Shown here: one piece after another, positions 23,906 through 33,451 of the stretch
Layout of the letters: the number at the start of each line of letters is the position of its first letter
How positions within the stretch are numbered: the stretch's first letter is position 1
Assembly (NCBI GenBank): GCA_022826805.1
Contig: JAJDUH010000044.1
Coordinates: forward strand, 156,862 to 220,861
DNA: 64,000 nt
Direction: 5' to 3'
Origin: Candidatus Poribacteria bacterium
Lineage (GTDB): Bacteria; Poribacteria; WGA-4E; WGA-3G
Notes under the pieces: model-generated
Seen by the model: the letters and a program-made list of their open reading frames with translations, nothing else
What the model was told of the DNA's origin: nothing
Databases searched by the model: none
Made by a program: the position numbers and the translations under genes

Positions 23906-25828
23906 TTACGGCCAGATTCCATAAGTCGGTATATTAAACACCATGCCCAATATTGTCCACAAACTCCCGACAGTAAATTGCCCCAATATCAACCCAAGAA
24001 AAAACGGCATCGCCTTTCGATGGGCATTTCTTCCACCGTATTTCAGTAGCACCAATTTCAGCACCCATACGATTCCCAGACTAAACCAGATGTAATTGAC
24101 TGCCCAACTCCCACACACGGTGGCATACGCTGCGGGATGAAAAGGAAACCAGAAAAACTTCATCCGCATCAACATAAGAAAAAGCGCGAACAGTAAGCCA
24201 ATTCCAGTAAATCCTAACGCCCAATAGTCCGGCGCAAGCGGATTTGTTAACCATTTCTGCAGTTGCGTCCACGGTTCAGACCCGTATATGATTGGCACGC
24301 GAGACATCTCGTGCAAAGCACCGAGTCGGTAAGGGACGGATATAAGTGCCCAAAATTGCGAGAGGATGCCGACGAACAGTGCAATAAGGATTGCAAACAG
24401 CATAAAGCGGCTTCGAATCCCTGATGTTGAGGCGAGTTTGAAGCCTTCAAGCTGATGGGGCATTGGATGCGAATCGAAAGTGCGCGTAAAAAACCAGAAA
24501 AAGGAGAACATCGAGAGATTATTCGGTCCGAGTTTACGCGTACCTAAAGCGGCAACCATAACGCGTTCTGGTCCCGTATAGTGCAAATCGTGCATTGGCG
24601 ATCCGAGCTCGGCGCGCATCCGAGACACCGCTGTTGAAAAAGCAAAATAAAGTCCAAAGAAGACAAGAATCGCCCAGAGGGACATACCTGCTCTCAAACA
24701 AAAAAAGGTTAGAAACGCAACGCCAGAAACAAGTGCGAGCACAAGGATCCAAGGCGACATCAGTTCATCCCGCGTGGATTTCGGTCCGACTCTTGCTCCC
24801 AATATATTCTGAAGATGTTTTCGGCTCCGCCAAACGGCAATCAGAAAAATGCCCATATAGGCACCGAATCCCTGATAGTTAACGTAAGGATAACCGGTGC
24901 CTTCTAAGCCCATAACGCTTCCGATGACTTGCTGCCCCTTCCACACCCAAAAGAAAAACCAACTCGAAAACAACAGATCCAACGGAATCAGAAATCCAAT
25001 GCCTAAAACAAAAGGGTAAATCCCCAATCTGAGCCAACCCATTGCGGAAAAAGGTTTCTCTGTGAATCTGAAACGGTATGCTTTCTCGTATACGGAAGGT
25101 ATCGCAGGAAAGACGTGGTGCAGACCATTAATGATGTCGAAAACCGCCACAAGCCCGAAAGCAATCCACATTAACCGATTCGTGAAAAAGCCGTCGCTTG
25201 TCATTCGCGCCGGAAGTTGGATAATTGGGTACGCCAGTTTCTCATCTTCCGTCCACGGTCTCCGCACGATGATAGTGATGCAAACCATAACAAACAGCAT
25301 CACAAAGAGAAAGGCGAACCAATTGAGTACAGGCGTTAGCCAGCCCAATAGATGCCGTTTTGTGTGCAGTGTAGAATCTCCCTCGTAGTAGCCCGAAAGA
25401 ACACTCTTGTCCGCCACAACGAGCCATTCCGGAATATACCGCCAAAATAGGTCTTTCCAATCGTTCTCTGGTGTTGCGAACCAGAAAGCATGTCCCAATG
25501 TGGAAACCAAAATCTCCATCATGCTGTGTCCCGCAGTGGCTGAGGCAACGGATAACATAACATAGATGACGAGGAGTTCACCTTGAGATAGCACCAGTCG
25601 AGGTAGGAATCGCTTGAATACTTGGTTAAACCCTATCAACACAAGGACATTGAAAACAACCGTGAAAATAAGCGAGACGATTGTGGGCTGCGCGGAGTAT
25701 TGGACAAGTTCAATATAGGTAATCCAATAACAATTGATGGGGATAAGAATGATACCAATTGCTATAGATCGCCAACGGACTGATGCGGCCGGTTTTGATG
25801 GGTATATGGGCAGTTGCGTGCGCGGCAT
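23906..25828 (-). CDS. DUF6785/DUF6784 polytopic membrane protein
   Basis: A 640-residue protein with roughly 14 hydrophobic segments. It shows the pattern I associate with DUF6785: LSQGELLVIYVMLSVASATAGHSMMEILVS, then ATPENDWKDLFWRYIPEWLVV, RPWTEDEKLAYPIIQLP and, at the C-terminus, PFHPAAYATVCGSWA and GGRNAHRKAMPFFLGLILGQF. The shape resembles OPT-type transporters, but transport has not been shown. The paralogue at 37255-39243 shares the same landmarks. A PhyH-type gene lies upstream on the same strand. Confidence 0.85.
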   Translation of the reverse strand: MPRTQLPIYPSKPAASVRWRSIAIGIILIPINCYWITYIELVQYSAQPTIVSLIFTVVFNVLVLIGFNQVFKRFLPRLVLSQGELLVIYVMLSVASATAGHSMMEILVSTLGHAFWFATPENDWKDLFWRYIPEWLVVADKSVLSGYYEGDSTLHTKRHLLGWLTPVLNWFAFLFVMLFVMVCITIIVRRPWTEDEKLAYPIIQLPARMTSDGFFTNRLMWIAFGLVAVFDIINGLHHVFPAIPSVYEKAYRFRFTEKPFSAMGWLRLGIYPFVLGIGFLIPLDLLFSSWFFFWVWKGQQVIGSVMGLEGTGYPYVNYQGFGAYMGIFLIAVWRSRKHLQNILGARVGPKSTRDELMSPWILVLALVSGVAFLTFFCLRAGMSLWAILVFFGLYFAFSTAVSRMRAELGSPMHDLHYTGPERVMVAALGTRKLGPNNLSMFSFFWFFTRTFDSHPMPHQLEGFKLASTSGIRSRFMLFAILIALFVGILSQFWALISVPYRLGALHEMSRVPIIYGSEPWTQLQKWLTNPLAPDYWALGFTGIGLLFALFLMLMRMKFFWFPFHPAAYATVCGSWAVNYIWFSLGIVWVLKLVLLKYGGRNAHRKAMPFFLGLILGQFTVGSLWTILGMVFNIPTYGIWP

Positions 25829-25858
25829 TGCCGCTCCATAGGTGTCAATTTAAGAAAA

Positions 25859-25966
25859 TGTTGGGTTTCACTCGGTACCTTTACGATGAAGTTTTATGAA
25901 TCAGACCTCGGTGGTCTTTGATATATTAATTCTTTAGATCTTGCCGTTCAACCCAACCTACGTCCC
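25859..25966. repeat. Inverted GTTGGGTTTC...AACCCAACCTACG repeat, long form
   Basis: GTTGGGTTTCAC near 25862 and GTTCAACCCAACCTACG near 25948 are inverted halves about 75 nt apart. A compact copy with the halves almost adjacent lies at 54505-54541. Intergenic, function unknown; perhaps a mobile palindromic unit. Confidence 0.6.
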
Positions 25967-25984
25967 TAATAGCAGACTATTATC

Positions 25985-26782
25985 TCAATACGAAAAGATC
26001 AATGGCAGATGCTCATCATCCGCCAGCACATTGCCGACCTTCAGCTTCGCAACCACTTCATCGGGCAGTGCACTTTTTTTCCCATTGAATGTGGCATCCT
26101 CCGGCATAAAGAGCATTGCAAACGCACGGCGGGGGTGCGTCGTCATATTCGGTCCCGCCGCATGAGCGACCATCCCACTGATGAAGACACCCGCTCCTGC
26201 CTTCATCTCAGCGGCGTAGGGTTCAATCTCCACCCACTCTGGATATTCGCGGAAGAGTTCGCCGACGCCAGCCTGTCCGAGACTTCCGCCAACCTCAAAT
26301 CCGCTCGTCTTATGTGTACCGGGCAGAAAATACAGACAACCGTTCTGAACGGTTGTATCATCAAGTGCCACCCAAAACATGATTGCCTGATGTGAATAAA
26401 AAGGATCATACGGATTATCAATATGGAAGTTCGTTGGATTTGCCCAGGGCTGTTTAACCATGGCGTGGTCGTGATACAACCGCACGCCAGAAGTTCCGGC
26501 GAGATCTGCCGCCAACTTACCCAATTGAGGGTCGAGAATCAACCGTTTAATCTGCTCGCTCGTTTTCCACAAATTGACACACTGAACGAAGACGTTCTTG
26601 TAGTAACCGTCTTCTCCCTTTTGATTGTGAAAGGCATCAGAACGACTCACATGTTCTGCGACAGCTTCGTCAACGGCATCCTGCCACACTGACAATTCGG
26701 AACCTGTCAGGAAATCGTCAATAACCAGAAATCCATTTTCACGGTAAAATTCAATCTGATCGCTCGTCGGTTGTGTATTCAT
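25985..26782 (-). CDS. Phytanoyl-CoA dioxygenase family protein
   Basis: A 265-residue Fe(II)/2-oxoglutarate oxygenase. Ligands are H-x-D in NFHIDNPYDPF and the distal H in GMVAHAAGPN, with the co-substrate Arg in THPRRAFAMLF. The C-terminal GNVLADDEHLPLIFSY is an unusual extension. It is on the same strand as two other PhyH-type genes upstream (26813 and 27724) with a short gap, forming a three-gene cluster. It is clearly divergent from those two, so the cluster is not a simple triplication. Confidence 0.92.
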   Translation of the reverse strand: MNTQPTSDQIEFYRENGFLVIDDFLTGSELSVWQDAVDEAVAEHVSRSDAFHNQKGEDGYYKNVFVQCVNLWKTSEQIKRLILDPQLGKLAADLAGTSGVRLYHDHAMVKQPWANPTNFHIDNPYDPFYSHQAIMFWVALDDTTVQNGCLYFLPGTHKTSGFEVGGSLGQAGVGELFREYPEWVEIEPYAAEMKAGAGVFISGMVAHAAGPNMTTHPRRAFAMLFMPEDATFNGKKSALPDEVVAKLKVGNVLADDEHLPLIFSY

Positions 26783-26812
26783 GGCATCTTAGGTGATCCG
26801 AAATATGTGAAC

Positions 26813-27616
26813 CTAATCGTAATTACTCGGTCGATGGTCGCCGAGAAGCCGTCTCTGGCGAGGGTTCACTTGGGCGAGAATCGATTCATCAAACTGAAAC
26901 TTATTCAGATACGGCGGGTATTTCTGTGTAATCATCCGCATGGCATAGTGCACCTGTAAAAGATAACGGGTCTCATTACTCGTATTCGCAGAACCACGAT
27001 GCCAGACCTCGCTACGGAAAAGCACTACATCGCCAGCATTGCATAAAATACTTTCTTCCGTCCGACCCTTCCATTCGGTTTGCCCGTTCGGAGAACACCC
27101 TGAGTAATGGCTACCCGGCACAAACTTCGTCGGTCCTAATTCTTCGTACATATCGTTGAGATAGTAATGGGCGGTAGTGATGAAGATTGGAACTTTGACG
27201 CGTGGATCGGAACGAACGTCTGCCGGCAGACTGATTGGCAGCCAATCCGTATGTAATCCTTGATCGGGACGTCCCGGTCCTGTGATCCAGGATTGCATAC
27301 CGATACAATGACAATCCTCACCATGCGTCGCTTCAGCGACTTCAATCACGGGCGATTTGTCAAGGAACTGGAGATACAGAGCGTCTCGATTAAATGAGTT
27401 GTTAATAATTTTATTGAGGAATTTGTCGCCATTTTGGGGCGTTTGATGCCGATCCAAACACTCAGGAATTGTCTCTAATCGATCCATAGTGTCTCGCAAT
27501 TCGGCAACTTCTTCAGTATTAAGCACGTTGGGGAAATAGACATAACCATCCCTTTCAAGTGCTTCAACTTGGCTTTCTAAATCGTTGCGTGCCACGAGGG
27601 AGAGGGCTTTCGCCAT
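26813..27616 (-). CDS. Phytanoyl-CoA dioxygenase family protein, tandem copy 1
   Basis: Start set at ATG 27616 with AAAGGAG upstream, giving 267 residues. Ligands: H-x-D in GLHTDWLPI, distal H in EVWHRGSAN and Arg in NETRYLLQ. It is about 86 percent identical by eye to the next gene (38 differences in 267), including the same ends and ribosome-binding region. The pair therefore arose by a recent local duplication. Most differences sit in residues 30-70, and the active site is unchanged. Confidence 0.93.
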   Translation of the reverse strand: MAKALSLVARNDLESQVEALERDGYVYFPNVLNTEEVAELRDTMDRLETIPECLDRHQTPQNGDKFLNKIINNSFNRDALYLQFLDKSPVIEVAEATHGEDCHCIGMQSWITGPGRPDQGLHTDWLPISLPADVRSDPRVKVPIFITTAHYYLNDMYEELGPTKFVPGSHYSGCSPNGQTEWKGRTEESILCNAGDVVLFRSEVWHRGSANTSNETRYLLQVHYAMRMITQKYPPYLNKFQFDESILAQVNPRQRRLLGDHRPSNYD

Positions 27617-27723
27617 TTTCAGTACTCCTTTGGGAAATGTTGGAACGAGCGCGTTCGTTCGGGCATGGAACCTCAACGAACAGATCCGCCGAATAAGGAC
27701 GCATCTTAAATTATGTGATGCCC

Positions 27724-28527
27724 TCAATCATAATTACTTGGTCGATGATCGCCGAGAAGCCGCCTTTGTCGAGGATTCGCTTGCGCGAGAATGGATTCAT
27801 TAAACTGAAATTTATTCAGATAGGGTGGATATTTTTGCGTAATCATCCGCATCGCATAGTGCACCTGCATGAGGTAACGAACTTCGTTACTCGTATTGGC
27901 AGCGCCACGATGCCAGACTTCGCTGCGGAAAAGCACCACATCCCCTGCCTTGCATAATATGCTCTCTTCGCCGCGATTATTCCACTCCGTTGCTCCGTTT
28001 GGTGAGCATCCTGAGAAATGGCTGCCCGGCACAAATTTCGTCGGTCCCAACTCCTCGTACATATCATTAAGGTAGTAATGGGCAGTAGTAATGAAGATTG
28101 GGATTTGGACGCGTGGATCGGAACGAACCTCTGCAGGTAGGGAGATTGGCAGCCAATCCGTATGTAACCCCTGATCCGGACGTCCGGGTCCTGTTAACCA
28201 CGAATGCATACCGATGCAGTGACAATCCTCACCGTGTGCCGCTTCGGCGACTTCAATCACGGGTGATTTGTCAAGGTATTGAAGATACAGTGGATCTCGA
28301 TTAAACGAGTTGCTGATAAGCTTGTGGAGGAATGCATCGCCATTTTGAGGTGTTTCGTCCCGATCATGAGACGCTGGGATCGCCTCTAATCGATCCATGG
28401 TTGCTCGTAATTCAGCGATTTCATCGGCATCAAGTACACCGGGGAAATAGACATAGCCATCCCTTTCGAGGGCTCCAACTTGGCTTTCTAAATCGTTGTA
28501 TGCAACGAGGGAGAGGGTTTTTGCCAT
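27724..28527 (-). CDS. Phytanoyl-CoA dioxygenase family protein, tandem copy 2
   Basis: Start set at ATG 28527 (AAAGGAG upstream), giving exactly 267 residues like its neighbour; an ATG at 28620 in frame is possible but lies upstream of the good ribosome-binding site. Ligands: H-x-D in GLHTDWLPI, distal H in EVWHRGAAN. The duplicate is 107 nt away on the same strand. Both likely act on the same type of small molecule with slightly different specificity or expression. Confidence 0.93.
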   Translation of the reverse strand: MAKTLSLVAYNDLESQVGALERDGYVYFPGVLDADEIAELRATMDRLEAIPASHDRDETPQNGDAFLHKLISNSFNRDPLYLQYLDKSPVIEVAEAAHGEDCHCIGMHSWLTGPGRPDQGLHTDWLPISLPAEVRSDPRVQIPIFITTAHYYLNDMYEELGPTKFVPGSHFSGCSPNGATEWNNRGEESILCKAGDVVLFRSEVWHRGAANTSNEVRYLMQVHYAMRMITQKYPPYLNKFQFNESILAQANPRQRRLLGDHRPSNYD

Positions 28528-28645
28528 TTCCGGTACTCCTTTCGGACGATAGCAACGGGGGAATGTTTCCGGATATGATATGTTAATCTCAACGAAGTTG
28601 TCAACATTTTTATGAGCCATTAGCCAAATAGTGGTCAGTCATCAG

Positions 28646-28681
28646 GACGGGTTGCTCCGCAACCCTTTCAGTTGTCAGTTA
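28646..28681. repeat. Intergenic hairpin repeat, second copy
   Basis: ACGGGTTGC-TCC-GCAACCCTTTC followed by AGTTGTCAGTTA, matching 22557-22592. The segment continues to about 28770 with GAGGTTTCCTCG and TGATAACTATA-like bases also seen around 43141-43207. Confidence 0.75.
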
Positions 28682-28774
28682 AGAGATTTTCGTTTAGGAG
28701 AGGTTTCCTCGTGTAACTATTGACTGAAAGCGAACCCAATGAGCATACTGATAACTATAAAGTTGACAGCTATT

Positions 28775-30619
28775 TCAGTCCTCGTCAATAGACCAGGTGC
28801 AGTTGATATTACTGTCCGTGTAAAATCGCTTGAGTGCTGGCTTATCAAACCATAGCTGCATCTCTTTGCTAACAATATGACCGACGCTGCTCACCTTGAG
28901 ATAAAGACCACCCGCTGTCCAGCCCGGTATGATGTCGTATCGTCCGGTTTGTGCAGCGTAGATGCTGAGCAATGCCAGCGGCTCCATCGCATCAAGGTTA
29001 GCGGTTTTATGCGTGTCCTGCAAAATCTCAATTACACTTTTTCCTTCATGCGACTCCTGTAACTCCAGTTTATCCATGACCTTGCTGTGGAGCACAAAAT
29101 CGTCCTCAAGCGTAAAAAGCCCACTATCAGTATGTTGTCTACTTTGCAGCAGGTTGCCCCCTATTCGCTCTGCCATTGCCAAAAATTCTGCCCTCGGTTC
29201 TACTCGGTACAGATCAACCATAGCGAAGATACAGGCGGGTTCCAAGGTGGTTGTATCAAAATTCAGTAGCGGTTGGCAGTTTTTGTCAGCACCGATGTCT
29301 CCGATCCCGAAAGTCTTAAACATAGTTCGCAAATAGTCTCTAAACTTACTTTTGCCCCCAGAGACCCGATATCCACGGGCGCAAACGGAGGTAAAGAGCG
29401 GCGTAGTGTTTTGAGGTAGAAACGCGCCCCCCTCTTTCGCACCAAAGTAGAGTTTCTCTATCCTAAACGGACCTGTTATCCGAAAACCTGTTAAATCCGT
29501 CCCATCAATAATAATGCTCTTCAGCGTATTGTTTTCCTGATCGTAGGCGGCGTTTAGGAAACCTATGATGTGTTGCTCAACTGCGTCTTTGATGTGCGCC
29601 ATTTCGCCGATGCGACCGTACTTTTGGGCATTCTCTACGATTGTAAGCATACCCATCATCTGGGTAACGGTATGGTTCAACTGGTTGCCTACATAGACCC
29701 TCGGTTCGGTCGCCTGCGGATATTGTCTGCCAAATACGTTAAGCCCGCGCTTGTTAATTTGCGGATGAACCAGATTCGGCCAGATGCCGGTATCTGGATC
29801 CCGCTGCTGTATAATCAAATTCAATAGACGTTCGCCCCAAATCCGCGGTGCCTCCTCCTGCTTCTGGTAACCCAAACTGTAAGCAGCATAAGCCAGATCC
29901 AGCGCCACACTGATAAACGAGAGGTCTGCACTGATTTCGGGTGCCTTGTATCCATCCCAAGGTCTGTTCCAAGTGTTAGTGTGATCGACTTGCTTTCTGA
30001 AATCACCGTGTCGATTGTAGTGTAAGGCGTCCCAGTCCTTGATATTTGCCTCCCAAATACCTTTCATCAGCATCTCGCCCCGATCAGCATCCACCGCTCT
30101 CAGCAGTTCCCAGTAAGGGTATACATCCTCTATTTCGTGGACGACGCCCTTCATGCCGTATCTATTACCGGTTACCAAGTCTATATAGCCGTGCCCGCCC
30201 CAATGCAGAACGCCACTCTCTGGATACCAGTAGTTGTTGAACATGTATTCGGCGGCTTCGCCTGCGGCATGGACATATTTGCCATCTCCAGTAAACTGGC
30301 TCAAAGAAGATAGTAACCGCATCAGGTTCTGCTGATTTTGAAAGAAACTCCAAACCGCAGGTTTCGGCTCGGTGCCTGTGCGGTGAGACGTCATAGATCT
30401 GGGTGCTTTCAAATGGTCAGTGTGGAGGCAGTCGGCGAAGAGGGGCATATCTCTGCCACTGTCCCTATCTCGCCCGTATTGTATAGCCGTATCTGCGAAG
30501 AGACTGGCGGCTTTTAAGAAACGGTTGCCATTTACTTCGTTGGGACCCAACCGGTCTTTACCAATCCACCGATCCAATTTTTTTAAACTTTCCTTGCGGG
30601 GGAACCTCGTGGGTTTCAT
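28775..30619 (-). CDS. Large (alpha/alpha)-toroid-like carbohydrate-active protein candidate
   Basis: Start set at ATG 30619 giving 614 residues. I do not recognise the family with certainty. Helical, aromatic-rich repeats (LMRLLSSLSQFTGDGKYVHA, AAEYMFNNYWYPESG, LLHWGGHGYIDL-like, DLSFISVALDLAYAAYSLGY, RDPDTGIWPNLVH) have the look of an (alpha/alpha)6 barrel as in polysaccharide lyases (PL2-like) and glycoside hydrolases such as GH88 or GH105. No signal peptide is seen. The membrane protein gene upstream on the same strand and local glycan genes support a sugar role, but catalytic residues were not identified. Confidence 0.6.
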   Translation of the reverse strand: MKPTRFPRKESLKKLDRWIGKDRLGPNEVNGNRFLKAASLFADTAIQYGRDRDSGRDMPLFADCLHTDHLKAPRSMTSHRTGTEPKPAVWSFFQNQQNLMRLLSSLSQFTGDGKYVHAAGEAAEYMFNNYWYPESGVLHWGGHGYIDLVTGNRYGMKGVVHEIEDVYPYWELLRAVDADRGEMLMKGIWEANIKDWDALHYNRHGDFRKQVDHTNTWNRPWDGYKAPEISADLSFISVALDLAYAAYSLGYQKQEEAPRIWGERLLNLIIQQRDPDTGIWPNLVHPQINKRGLNVFGRQYPQATEPRVYVGNQLNHTVTQMMGMLTIVENAQKYGRIGEMAHIKDAVEQHIIGFLNAAYDQENNTLKSIIIDGTDLTGFRITGPFRIEKLYFGAKEGGAFLPQNTTPLFTSVCARGYRVSGGKSKFRDYLRTMFKTFGIGDIGADKNCQPLLNFDTTTLEPACIFAMVDLYRVEPRAEFLAMAERIGGNLLQSRQHTDSGLFTLEDDFVLHSKVMDKLELQESHEGKSVIEILQDTHKTANLDAMEPLALLSIYAAQTGRYDIIPGWTAGGLYLKVSSVGHIVSKEMQLWFDKPALKRFYTDSNINCTWSIDED

Positions 30620-30698
30620 GTTTGCGGTACCTTTCTCAAGAGTCGCCTGCGCCGTTGTTGCAGGCTTACGGTTATATCCTACGCGAAAACCTGATAGA

Positions 30699-32132
30699 TT
30701 AAAAACCTTTTTTCCACGCGATGACGGCACATCCGAGCACGGCAAAGCCAAAGAAAGTAAAGGGCATCTGCCACAGCAGAAAACTCATGTGCGTATGAAT
30801 AAACGAGTGTGCTTTGAAGATTACGTACCACGATAAAGGTGCTAAAATCGAAAACCACGTCGCCCAGATTAAGGCAATGTTCTGCTGCCGCTGCTTTGCA
30901 GTGCTACAGATAAATAGTAGAATAGACATCACGATAAAAAGAACGATTAGATAAACATAACGGATTTTCAATAGGAAGTTAGAGACAAATGAATTTGTGT
31001 GAGAAAGATAGTTGTTGAGATCAAAGAAAATACCGTTCAGGTAGGTAATGACCACGCCTATCGTACCGGCTTCAAGGCTGGCAGCATATACAGCAGGATA
31101 GTCCTGTGCCTCTCCATAAGTGCGCTTACCAAAAGACCAGATCACATGCGCAACCCCATCCATAAATCCATCCTTCGTAGATCCAATCTGGATACATAAA
31201 ATCGTGAGACTCAAAAAAATTGCTACAACCGACCCAGATACAGATGCAAGTGTCCATTTCAGGCATTGGTGACGGCTCCACTTGTCAAGAATGGCATAAT
31301 AGATACACGGTGTCACCATCATTATTAGAGTGGTCGTGATATACTCAAAACCGTTGATAAAACATTTAATAAAAACTGCGATGAAGATCAGGATTCCAAA
31401 CTTGATGAACTGACGGTTCGCTGGAGCTCTGTGGCGTTTAAGAAGGTACAAGACGACAATCATCGGTAGGTAAAATGCCCATAAACTCCACCAGAGATTT
31501 TTACCAAAGACTGTCAACCACTGGGAGAGCACCCCTGAACATAAGACGAATATCGCGATCCACCCACCAAATTCGTCATAGAACCAACCTATAATCGCCG
31601 TCACTGCGATTGCCGTGAGGAGTGCTGTCAACACATAGAATGACCATAACTTGATCTGGGGCGATAGGGGAATGAATCTATCCAATAGACCGAAAATTAT
31701 GCCTTGTCCACCGGTTTGTGACATGTACGGCGAGAATTCATCAAAGGTGCCCCTGTTAAGATAGGTTGCATATTGATTGTCAATCTGATTTTCAGATATC
31801 CAGTCCTGCTGAATATTCGTCGTAATTCCTGCCCCCGTCAGTCCACCTACCGAGAAGATGCCATCTTGGCGAGATTTGACCATTCTTCCCACAACCAGAC
31901 TTTCGGTGTCTCGCTGATGCGTATCAAACCATTCCTGTTCGGCAACGTGCCATAAGTTAAAAAGGAACCCAAAAGATAGAAGTCCAATTGATATTATCCA
32001 AATTTCACCCCCGAACCAACAGCGGAATGCGCGTGTGGCATTCCGTGGAGTAAAATTTGTCTTTGCTTTACATTTGAACATCTTTCTTGCGAATTCCGAT
32101 TGACTGAGGTGTTTGAGTTTCATCGTAAGCAT
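30699..32132 (-). CDS. Polytopic membrane protein of unknown function
   Basis: A 477-residue protein with about ten or eleven membrane helices (IWIISIGLLSFGFLFNLWHV, LWSFYVLTALLTAIAVTAII, FWWSLWAFYLP-like, FLLWQMPFTFFGFAVLGCAV). A long loop after the first helix (residues about 70-150) carries SVGGLTGAGITT and YMSQTGGQGIIFGL. The arrangement, with a large first extracytoplasmic loop, is like GT-C type glycosyltransferases, but no DxD or DD motif is clear. An alternative start lies at 32123. It precedes the toroid-like gene by 80 nt. No firm function. Confidence 0.65.
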   Translation of the reverse strand: MLTMKLKHLSQSEFARKMFKCKAKTNFTPRNATRAFRCWFGGEIWIISIGLLSFGFLFNLWHVAEQEWFDTHQRDTESLVVGRMVKSRQDGIFSVGGLTGAGITTNIQQDWISENQIDNQYATYLNRGTFDEFSPYMSQTGGQGIIFGLLDRFIPLSPQIKLWSFYVLTALLTAIAVTAIIGWFYDEFGGWIAIFVLCSGVLSQWLTVFGKNLWWSLWAFYLPMIVVLYLLKRHRAPANRQFIKFGILIFIAVFIKCFINGFEYITTTLIMMVTPCIYYAILDKWSRHQCLKWTLASVSGSVVAIFLSLTILCIQIGSTKDGFMDGVAHVIWSFGKRTYGEAQDYPAVYAASLEAGTIGVVITYLNGIFFDLNNYLSHTNSFVSNFLLKIRYVYLIVLFIVMSILLFICSTAKQRQQNIALIWATWFSILAPLSWYVIFKAHSFIHTHMSFLLWQMPFTFFGFAVLGCAVIAWKKGF

Positions 32133-32285
32133 ATCAAGGCTGATTTACCGCCATAGTGCTACAACAATAACGCAAGCTGCTACCTTTGTAGCACAATAGG
32201 TTAGATTGTGCATCGCAGCCCACAAACTAACAGTTTGCGGTACGAAAACATTGTGAATAATGAACTATCCGCATTTATTTGTCGG

Positions 32286-33176
32286 CTACAGTACCCGCCC
32301 CTTTGGGATCTGTGAGTTGGGATACCATCGGGAATCAGAGGGTGGTGCTGGTTCGGGAGGCTGCAGAGAAGCAAATTCAGTCAACTTTGGTCGAATTTCG
32401 TCTTCCCATATCCCCTCGACATCATCAAACGTCAGCGGGGTATGATTCGACACTTCTGCTTTATATGCCGCCAGCAATTCTTTTGTCTTCTCCCCAAAAT
32501 GCGCCACAATATCTGCGACCATCTGTTCCCCGACGCGACGGCTCGAGGACTCGTTGAAAGATCCCATTGCAAAATTCGGTGCGCGTGTATCATCCGTCGG
32601 CATCCGCGACATATCTACACAGTCGGGTGCGACTGCCCAAAGTACAGAGGTTTCACCGCGTCCAGCGTGTCCACCCAATCCTTTACCATCCTCGAAACGC
32701 TCAATATCTGCACCTATGCTCATCGTCGAATACATCCGAACGCCTACATGGGCTTGCATGATCTCAATCACCACCGGCACATCTAATCGATGCGGACCCG
32801 AATGTCCCGAAAACAGAATCGCGCCGTGGAATCCCAATGCATCTACCGCTCGAATGTGATAGCAGATATTCTTCAAAAACATCCAAGGCGGTATTGCCGT
32901 TAGCCAGGATCGCTCTTGATTAACTTGATTGTGTCCCCATGAACCGTAGCCGCTAATCTCATGGCAGTGCCAGTAAAACGGGGGTGCGACAATCCCACCG
33001 TGTGCTTGCGCCGCCTGACACGAGCACTCATGTGCCCGAATGGCATCCATCCCAACCGCATTGTGCCAACCGTGCGGTTCACACAACCCATAAGGTAGAT
33101 ACACCATTGGACACGCCTCAAGTACTGCTTCTAACTCATCTGGAAACATCCGTTCCCACTGCACCTCATGTCTCAT
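32286..33176 (-). CDS. Creatininase family protein
   Basis: A 296-residue protein with the creatininase/formamide hydrolase metal-site pattern: GLCEPHGWHNAVGMDA, FSGHSGPHRLD and GGHAGRGETSVLWA. Family members are zinc or manganese amidohydrolases that open cyclic amides or act on FAPy intermediates. The usual E-H at the first site is E-P-H here, with H following. It stands alone, 150 nt from the membrane protein gene. Substrate unknown. Confidence 0.9.
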   Translation of the reverse strand: MRHEVQWERMFPDELEAVLEACPMVYLPYGLCEPHGWHNAVGMDAIRAHECSCQAAQAHGGIVAPPFYWHCHEISGYGSWGHNQVNQERSWLTAIPPWMFLKNICYHIRAVDALGFHGAILFSGHSGPHRLDVPVVIEIMQAHVGVRMYSTMSIGADIERFEDGKGLGGHAGRGETSVLWAVAPDCVDMSRMPTDDTRAPNFAMGSFNESSSRRVGEQMVADIVAHFGEKTKELLAAYKAEVSNHTPLTFDDVEGIWEDEIRPKLTEFASLQPPEPAPPSDSRWYPNSQIPKGRVL

Positions 33177-33236
33177 ATAATACCCCTTTTCCGTACGTTA
33201 GGACTATTCAAGGTTAGGCTTTTTCTCAGTTTTCTC

Positions 33237-33310
33237 GGATAAGTCGCGACCCGGAGGTCGCTCCTACACCGGAAAGTCGGGATTAGGAAATCCCTCCTAC
33301 AGAAGAACTG
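33237..33310. repeat. Double intergenic repeat, GTCGCTCCTAC and AGTCGGGATTAGGAAATCCCTCCTAC
   Basis: Two related palindromic units follow each other: GCGACCCGGAGGTCGC then CTCCTACAC, and GGGATTAGGAAATCCC then TCCTACAGAAGAAC. Each contains a perfect hairpin. Partial copies are at 18428-18464 (second unit) and 51611-51640 (GTAGGAGCGATC type). Confidence 0.7.
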
Positions 33311-33329
33311 AATGACCCTATCCGCACAT

Positions 33330-33358
33330 TTGCATAAATCTATTGAATATGCGATAAT
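33330..33358 (+). promoter_or_regulatory. Candidate sigma70 promoter for the LamG gene
   Basis: TTGCAT and GATAAT are separated by 17 nt, about 95 nt before the start codon of the LamG protein. Moderate match. Confidence 0.5.
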
Positions 33359-33451
33359 GTCAAGAGTCTAACAGATTTTTAAACTTGATGTCCATTCATT
33401 TTTATCAGGATCAATCAGTTTTCCAAACCTGTAGGTTATGGGGGAAACCCA

